Source: Orychophragmus violaceus (taxonomy: Eukaryota > Streptophyta > Magnoliopsida > Brassicales > Brassicaceae). From it: a stretch of 64,000 bases of DNA. The position numbers were made by a program, and so were the translations under genes. Location of the stretch: the NCBI GenBank assembly GCA_030180135.1, contig CM058231.1:35157034-35221033 (forward strand), written 5' to 3'. The notes beneath the pieces are model-generated. The model saw only the letters and a list, made by a program, of their open reading frames with translations. It searched no databases and had not been told where the DNA came from. Of this stretch, positions 58,601-64,000 are shown one piece after another (the first letter of the stretch is position 1; every line of letters begins with the position of its first letter).

Positions 58601-59019
58601 CACGGAAAACAGAGGATATTATTTGAGTAGCCTTTGTTTCCCGAACTCTTGTTTCTAGAAGACAACCGAATTGAAACTCCCCTTTCTTGATCCATTTGCG
58701 AACCACATTTTGTTTAGTAACTTTGTTGAATCCACGAATGTTCCAGAAAAACCCAGACATTAATGGATATTTCGAGAAGACCTTCTGTTTAAAGTACCCG
58801 GAGCAGCCTCCTTAGTAACTTGTGGACGAGTCAGAGAGGAACTTATGATTATCCTTTGAATTCCGTGGCAATGATTGTCTGGGTGGAAGCTCGACTTTCA
58901 CTTTATCAGTCACCAGAAAATCCTCCTTTTCCTTTTCCATATTATTTTCGTTTTTAGTGTATGATTTTATAGACTCTTATGCAGCATCTTCACCCGTTAT
59001 TTCCCCATCTTCAACATTG

Positions 59020-60372
59020 TTACACAGAACTCAGTATCGAGAGTTTGATAGGATAGACACTTGGCTATACACCAGTTCCTTCTGCTTTGAGTTCGGGGTT
59101 CTACAAGCCTTTGCTTGTAGAACCATATACCAGTCTTTCTCAGCATTGTTCTGGTTTTCCTCTGCAGTTTTCCCTTGAGAGTCAATAGTGAGCAATACTG
59201 ACTTATCCGAGAAAATTTTCCTTGTTTCTTCTGTTGTGCTTTCTTGTATTGTATCAGGACGTTTGTTGTTTACATCCGCTTGTGGAGTCTCCTCATCTAC
59301 AGTCCTTGACTGTTCTGGTTGTTCTCCCAAATCAGTTTCTTCAACGTTAGTCAAATCAGCTAGACACTCCTTCTCCGAATGACCCCATTTACCACAACGA
59401 GGACATTTAGTTGGTAGCCATGGGTATGAATACTCAACCAAACATCTTTGCCTTTGAGTTTGAAGTTCAGAGATTTTGGAAGATCCTTTGTTAGGTCTGC
59501 TTTAACAAAAATCTTTGCAACCTTGAAATCAGCACATTGTTTTGTCTGGGGGTGCAATCTCACCGGAACTCCTACTGGACTTGACGCAAAACTAAGCCCC
59601 TTCTAGAAAAACATACTCATAGGCACATTTCTAAGATGAACCCAAAGAGGAATAGATTTGATTTCCTGTTGAATTTCTTCCTCGAAGGAGACCACTTCGA
59701 CATCACTACCGGAACATCTGCTAAATTCCACATCCCACGCCTCAGAACACCATTTCTCGTTACCGGGTTTGTGATTTGGAACTTCATAGTAGTAGCGTTA
59801 ACTACAAAAACATTAATCATTTGAGACTTATCACTTAGTGCCCAAATCTTACTGATAATAGCATGAACTTTAGCTACGTGTGGAGACTTAGCTAAGAACT
59901 TGCCGATGAGAAAATCTTCCCACAGTGGAGTAGAATCCTCGAGAACATCATCTGGAACAGTTACTGAACCAATCCCATCCTGCGTCAGTACTTCCATGTC
60001 GTACTTCTGCAACACGTTTTTTCTGCACTACATTTGCATACGAAACATGTTGATTACCTCGAACAGCATTTGACCCACGGACCCTTCTTGTTTTCTTGCG
60101 TGATTGGAGCTGATGGTGTGTTCACTCTCGTTTGAACTATAGCGGTGTCGGTCGACACAGACGTTGCCGGTATTTCCAGAGATCTCCCAGCTTTTTCTGA
60201 CCGATAATATCCGCCGTGATGGCCGAACTCGAGATCCTGACTTGGCGAGAAAGATCTCCTCCATCTTATTGGACTCTACGCCGTTAATCATGTTGCCCTG
60301 TGGTCGGTTCATAAATTCTCCAGCCTCCGGCGATGGAGGCAGAGCCTCCTCCTCCGTGTCCGATTTGCTCAT
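59020..60372 (-). pseudogene. LINE 2 ORF1 remnant (DUF4283 + CCHC)
   Basis: Starts MSKSDTEEEALPPSPEAGEF at 60372. After a stop near 60028 the DUF4283-like core follows (DSTPLWEDFLIGKFLAKSPH near 59940 and GVLRRGMWNLADVPVVMSKW near 59745). After more stops comes the zinc knuckle CPRCGKWGHSEKEC near 59395. Plant LINE ORF1 proteins of this type bind the element RNA. Stops near 60030, 59617 and in 59450-59615 inactivate it. A single half-site of the TCGATCGA motif (60145-60158) lies in its N-terminal part. Confidence 0.85.
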
Positions 60373-60458
60373 GAGAGCAAAAAACAGTGGTGGTTACTGT
60401 AGAAAGAAATCGCACTACTGATCACATTTTTAAAAAAAGAGATCGCACTCAGATTTGT

Positions 60459-60883
60459 TAAGATGTGATTTTATGTTCTTACAAACTTCAAATTAGGGAA
60501 TAGCTATATTTTCTTAGTGTGTTTAGTATGCATGACTTAAACTCAAATATCAGAGATGATTTTTGAAAAGCTAATGAAATTAACATGAGGGGAAAATGAA
60601 GAAATATATGGATTCGGAGAGTGATAGTAGAGTTTGAACGAGCTGTTGTAAAAAATATTTCATGTGGATCTGAGGCAACATAGGATAATCATGTAAATAA
60701 TGAGGTGATATGTGTATTCATAGTCAATGTAATGGCTTAGTATCCTAAATTCATAACTGGTTCGTTTAAATCAATTTATTGCTTTTTAAAAGCATCCGGA
60801 AATTCTTCTTAAACAACAGTTTGAAAGTAAAAATAAAAATCTAGATGATACAAGGATCTTTATCTGATGAGATCAAAAGAACA
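60459..60883. other. Downstream region of the cysteine-rich gene
   Basis: A/T-rich with no frame or repeat found. It includes the likely 3' UTR of the minus-strand gene at 60884-61344. Confidence 0.5.
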
Positions 60884-61344
60884 TCATCTATCAATGATAT
60901 TTATAGAGGAGGCAGCAGGCGAAGGAGACGGTGACGGTGCTACACCTTTTCGTAGCGGTGGACACAGTTTGAGACAATTTTTTGGTTCAATTACTGGAAA
61001 GCAATTGGAAGGATCTTCAACACAACACAAAAATTCGAGTGTCCATGGCGTTCCCCCTCCGTCAAATTTATGGAAGCATCTTTCTATTCCCTTCGGATGA
61101 TCGGGATCTTCGTCACCTACAAATATCAAACACAATTGTTTTTTTTCTTTCAAAACATCAGGATACGTGTGAATTCATAAAGACTAATGATATATATAAA
61201 CAGACAAAAGTGTAATGCACATGTCTATATCTATTATTAATTAGTTGGTTTTTGGAGAAATAAGATATCGATCAACTTCTTACATTGGTTGAGACCAAAG
61301 AGAGAGACGAAAATGAAGATAATAACCAAACTTTTACAACCCAT
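60884..61344 (-). CDS. Small secreted cysteine-rich protein, two exons
   Basis: Exon 1 (61344-61284) encodes MGCKSLVIIFIFVSLFGLNQ, a textbook signal peptide. A GTAAGA donor and a TATTTGTAG acceptor bound a 167-bp intron that splits a Cys codon. Exon 2 (61116-60884) gives an acidic start, then ERCFHKF, LEFLCCVEDPSNC, PKNCLKLCPP, and a Ser/Pro tail ending in TGA. The total is 97 residues with seven Cys after the signal (spacing C-x12-C-x16-CC-x7-C-x8-C-x3-C). One intron after the signal peptide is typical of plant cysteine-rich peptide genes, including defensin-like and gametophyte-expressed families. The pattern fits none of those I know exactly. The frame is intact and lies outside every transposon called here. 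Confidence 0.7.
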
Positions 61345-61772
61345 CTTTGCTCTTATTTGATTGATAATTTTGTGTTGTGAAAATAACATATATGTGTGTG
61401 ACGCTAGCATAAATATTGGGAGTTAAAAAAAAGAGAATCCATCATCATCAATGATTTATGATTTTATTTAGGGAGAATCATTGACTTTATTGGATTAATT
61501 TGGACACATATCACTTTACTAAGATTATGGCCGTAAATGGTAAACAAATTTAGAATTATTAGAATAATATTGAATGGAATAAGATGAATGAGATCTAGAA
61601 AACGGAATAAATGCATCTCATTTATTCATTGTCAAAATTACAGAAAATTATTTTCCATTGAAATTTTGTGTGGAATTTCCACAAAATAAAATTCAATGTA
61701 TATGGTAAATAATTTATGGAATTAGTTATTCCACATGATTCCATTTCAAAAATGGTACTCTATTTTTAAAAA
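61345..61772. other. Upstream region of the cysteine-rich gene
   Basis: A/T-rich. TATA-like ATATATGTTA on the minus side near 61385-61400 could be part of the promoter. No other feature. Confidence 0.4.
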
Positions 61773-61804
61773 CTAGGATCTTCACCTCCGCGCACGCGCG
61801 GAGG
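61773..61804 (-). mobile_element. Helitron 3' end
   Basis: On the minus strand: hairpin CCTCCGCGC-GT-GCGCGGAGG (61804-61785), 8 nt, then terminal CTAG (61776-61773) next to host T. The same geometry is seen in the Helitron at 30410. The body would extend to the right; its 5' end was not found, so its length is unknown. Confidence 0.7.
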
Positions 61805-63170
61805 TTTGATTGTTATATTGATTATGTTAGAATATGTTTGTTTCTTTGGGTGTTTATGATTTCACTCAAACAGTATCACAATTTATGTATTTGGGCAACT
61901 TATCGTGCCGTTGCAAACAATTTTGCGTCAACTGACAATCGTTTCCTAAGTGGTAGATTCTTTAATGTCATATATTATGTTCAAATTCTCTAAGTTCGAA
62001 GTTAATTACTCATTTGTTCCTAATGTAGCACGAACCTTTGTTCTTTTTGAATTGTCCCATGCTAGGAGCACAAACACATAGTTGAGCTATTTTTTCGACG
62101 ACAGGCCCTCTACACTCCATTGGTGCATTAGTTTCTTCTTGTGGAAGCCATACCGCACTTATTCTCACAACCATATGATTATGGTGTTAGGACATGCCTT
62201 TATCCCAAAGAGTACTTCCCGAGGCATAACACTCCCTCATTCATGTTTACTATGCTTCTACTTTACCTAGATGGATATGCAAGTTTTTTTAGACATAGAG
62301 TAATTAGTATGTCCTTATACTATTTGTTTATATTACTTTCTCTGAATGGTCCGCATTTTTGTTTACATTGCGTATTTTGTATAATATTTGCTTTTTCAAG
62401 TATGATAGTGACATGTTAATTCCTTACTTTATTTCCCTCTCACTCCTGTAAACATGCGCCCACCCCTTTCACCTCTAGTTGCCCTCCTCAAAGTAGTCAT
62501 TACATGTCTTTCATTTCATCCCCTTCCCTGCATTAAAACTATGGTGGCAGTGTAATGGTATCTAATATAAGTAGTTGGCTTTGGGTGATACTTTTCCTCG
62601 TTGGTGTGGTGTGGTGTCAATTAATAACGTGTTGGTGACTAAGTGATGTTTTAAATCAATGAAGTGGTTATCTGTTAGTGTCGGGAGTCCTCTAAAAGCT
62701 AGTTTGTAGACAATATTTGACACTTGTCCCTTCCCTTCAGCTAGATACTAATTAACTGATTTGCAGGTCGCTTTGTTATTTGTATAGAAATAGTTTACAC
62801 TTGGTTAAACACCTTGATTAAGAGACTTGGTGGTTAGCTCAACTCAACCTTAACGCACAATTACAACTCAAGGATGTGAGTAAGATGAAGCATGATCAAG
62901 AGACCATAATTTTCCTACAACTGTAAGGAGAGATTTAACCAACAACATCAACATAATAATAAGCTGAGAAAATGTAAAGAAAAACAAAATAGTTTTATAG
63001 AGCGTAATAGTACAGAGCTGCAAGTCTCTCTTTCCATCTAAACATTCTACAATTCCTTTCTCTATCCAAAGGGCTTTTAGATCTGTAGTAACATTGAGAG
63101 GTTGTGGAAGTATGAAACGATTTTTTTTTGAAGAAAAAAAATTCCCCTTGTAATCAGCCCCATAAACATT
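61805..63170. other. Unassigned sequence, possible Helitron body
   Basis: Contains a plus-strand stretch of more genic composition (about 62080-62420) with overlapping frames in two phases (62082-62270 and 62141-62419) but no family I recognise. The rest is A/T-rich and non-coding. Confidence 0.3.
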
Positions 63171-63239
63171 TTAAGATAAGATATTAAAATAGCAGAGAGA
63201 GATCTTTGCAGCCATCTATACTAATTCTATAAACTTCAA

Positions 63240-64000
63240 CTTCTTGGTCATCATCTTCCTGCATTTGATTATACAACCAATGAAACAAAGTAAAAATTTG
63301 GCGTAAAGTTGAATATGGCGTTGTGTCTGGCTAACATTTGGGCAATAGAGAGGTATCCATCTCTGAACCTTGTGTTGTAGTATCCAGCCGTGAGATCAGG
63401 GGCGTGTTAGCACAAAAAAAAAGAGATCAGGGGCGTGAGAGCGAGTCCCATAGTGCAAGAGGATTCCAACGATTTTGACTGATATTTTGACACTCATGTT
63501 TTCGAATATCGACTTGACTGAGGAAAGGATCCGCACGCCATGATCCAGCAACATCTGGGAGTAGCATGTGAGAAAGACTCCATACTCTATATTCCAACCA
63601 CCGACTTCTTTTTTGAAAAACTGAGTGTCTTTTGGCCAGTTATTGTAGTGACCAGCATCGGTTGAGCCGGTACCAGCCCACTATGGATTTTAAGTTGTTT
63701 AATGAGTATTGCATCAATCATAGGAAGTAGAACAATTTAGTATTACATTCTTTGCAAAATGAATTAGAGGCTATCAATGAGAAAATTTTGGAGATTACCT
63801 TGTCATAGCATTGGAAGGCTCCAATCCCTGGGAACTTCCATGTCCCATCCTGTTCGGGGTATGAAGGGTAAGGCAGCTCGCCCGATGGTCTCATTCCCAC
63901 TTGGATTTCCTGTAAAAAAATTCAATCGAAACTAAATCATTTAAGTAAACATAGTAAAGAAACAAAGAAAGTCAAAGAGGCATGTTTCTGAGATAAGACA
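63240..64000 (-). pseudogene. Beta-amylase (BAM1-like, GH14) remnant, runs off the right edge
   Basis: Exon at 63909-63799 (37 codons, good splice sites) includes GELPYPSYPEQDGTWKFPGI and begins EIQVGM, the region that holds the first catalytic Glu of GH14 enzymes. The next exon (from 63680) has STDAGHYNNWPKDTQFFKKE, SQMLLDHGVRILSSVKSIFE and HYGTRSHAPDL, then TAGYYNTRFRDGYL and ARHNAIFNFT near 63305. Beta-amylase releases maltose from starch; BAM1 acts in plastids. Damage: about 17 residues expected after CYDK are missing, the conserved HWHYGTRSH has become LLHYGTRSH, and a 31-bp event at 63392-63437 shifts the frame. The second catalytic Glu region (normally CIEMRD just after FNFT) is not found. 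It is a paralogous pseudogene or a broken allele. Confidence 0.85.
63392..63437 (+). mobile_element. Minimal poly(A) insertion in the beta-amylase exon
   Basis: The 15-mer GAGATCAGGGGCGTG occurs at 63392-63406 and 63423-63437 with TTAGCAC plus nine A between. This is a target duplication around an almost completely truncated LINE-type tail. It adds 31 bp and so shifts the frame after SHAPDL. Confidence 0.8.

Larger units (their letters stand above)
53600..58790 (-). pseudogene. LINE 2 ORF2 remnant
   Basis: From right to left: endonuclease from MSGFFWNIRGFNKVTKQNVV (58760) with FGCLLETRV; then VVGDLHG near 58340; reverse transcriptase with CPGPDGYTTEFYKSVWEVIG near 57500, DFRPISCCNVIYKVISKILA near 57330, RGIRQGCSLSPYLFVICM near 56950 and catalytic FADDMLVF near 56790; and C-terminal segments at 56009-56251 and 53659-53990. 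Breaks occur near 58500, 58300, 57615, 57110, 56755 and 56300, and the solo LTR splits the last domain. Intact motifs but no complete frame. Confidence 0.9.
53491..60458 (-). mobile_element. LINE-1-type element 2, near full length
   Basis: The minus strand reads ORF1 (DUF4283 and zinc knuckle), then ORF2 (endonuclease, reverse transcriptase, C-terminal domain), then poly(A), seen as a T-run from about 53491. Imperfect matches AAGATGTAATTTT (left) and AAGATGTGATTTT (60459 onward) may be the target duplication. A solo LTR (53999-55633) is inserted near the 3' end. Both ORFs are interrupted by stops and frameshifts. Confidence 0.85.

Noticed and set aside
1..64000. tRNA or rRNA genes
   Set aside because: The tRNA-like words seen (GTGGTATCAGAGC, TGGCGCCGTTGCCGGGGA) are LTR primer sites, not cloverleaf genes; no rRNA sequence was recognised.

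Overview
The window is plant nuclear DNA, almost certainly from a Brassicaceae species. Evidence for this is the CACTA elements with CACTACAAGAAAAC ends and GACGGA/TCCGTC repeats, an Athila-type LTR element primed by tRNA-Asp, Helitrons with GC-rich hairpins ending in CTAG, and a beta-amylase fragment that reads closest to Arabidopsis BAM1. It is a gene-poor, repeat-dense intergenic or pericentromeric region. I find two intact-looking single-copy-type genes: an F-box-like ORF (41324-42169) and a small secreted cysteine-rich gene (60884-61344, minus strand). The rest is nested transposable elements, most of them broken.

Layout. 1-2536: 5' part of a minus-strand Ty1/copia element, inserted into the endonuclease domain of a LINE (2537-6280, plus). 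6557-17907: a possible small TIR element carrying exon-like fragments, split by a complete copia element (7163-14079) and a CACTA element (14391-17262). 18751-23530: an inverted-repeat pair enclosing a retroposed GC-rich sequence and two side-by-side MULE-like TIR elements. 24763-29570: a decayed MULE transposase gene split by a second CACTA element (26306-28722). 30410-34932: a minus-strand Helitron. 35092-40316: a large MULE-like element packed with CAGAC...GTCTG palindromes. 40340-51189: another MULE-like TIR element that contains three F-box-like sequences, a GRF zinc-finger reading frame and a nested non-autonomous Athila-like element (45771-51033). 51424-53359: an inverted-repeat element with a MULE-like insertion in one arm. 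53491-60458: a minus-strand LINE (ORF1 plus ORF2) split by a solo LTR. 60884-61344: the cysteine-rich gene. 61773 onward: a Helitron 3' end. 63240-64000: a broken BAM1-like beta-amylase.

The most unusual signal is a 35-bp module made of two 14-nt TCGATCGA-centred sites with a 7-nt spacer, so the palindromes lie 21 bp apart centre to centre. Sixteen copies occur in two unrelated retrotransposons, the copia element and the Athila-like element; fifteen have a spacer of exactly 7. The half-sites are conserved while the spacers differ. A solo LTR and a MULE-like element in the same window carry their own, different paired-site arrays. Boundaries were set by eye from terminal repeats and target-site duplications; family names rest on recognised motifs, not on database searches.
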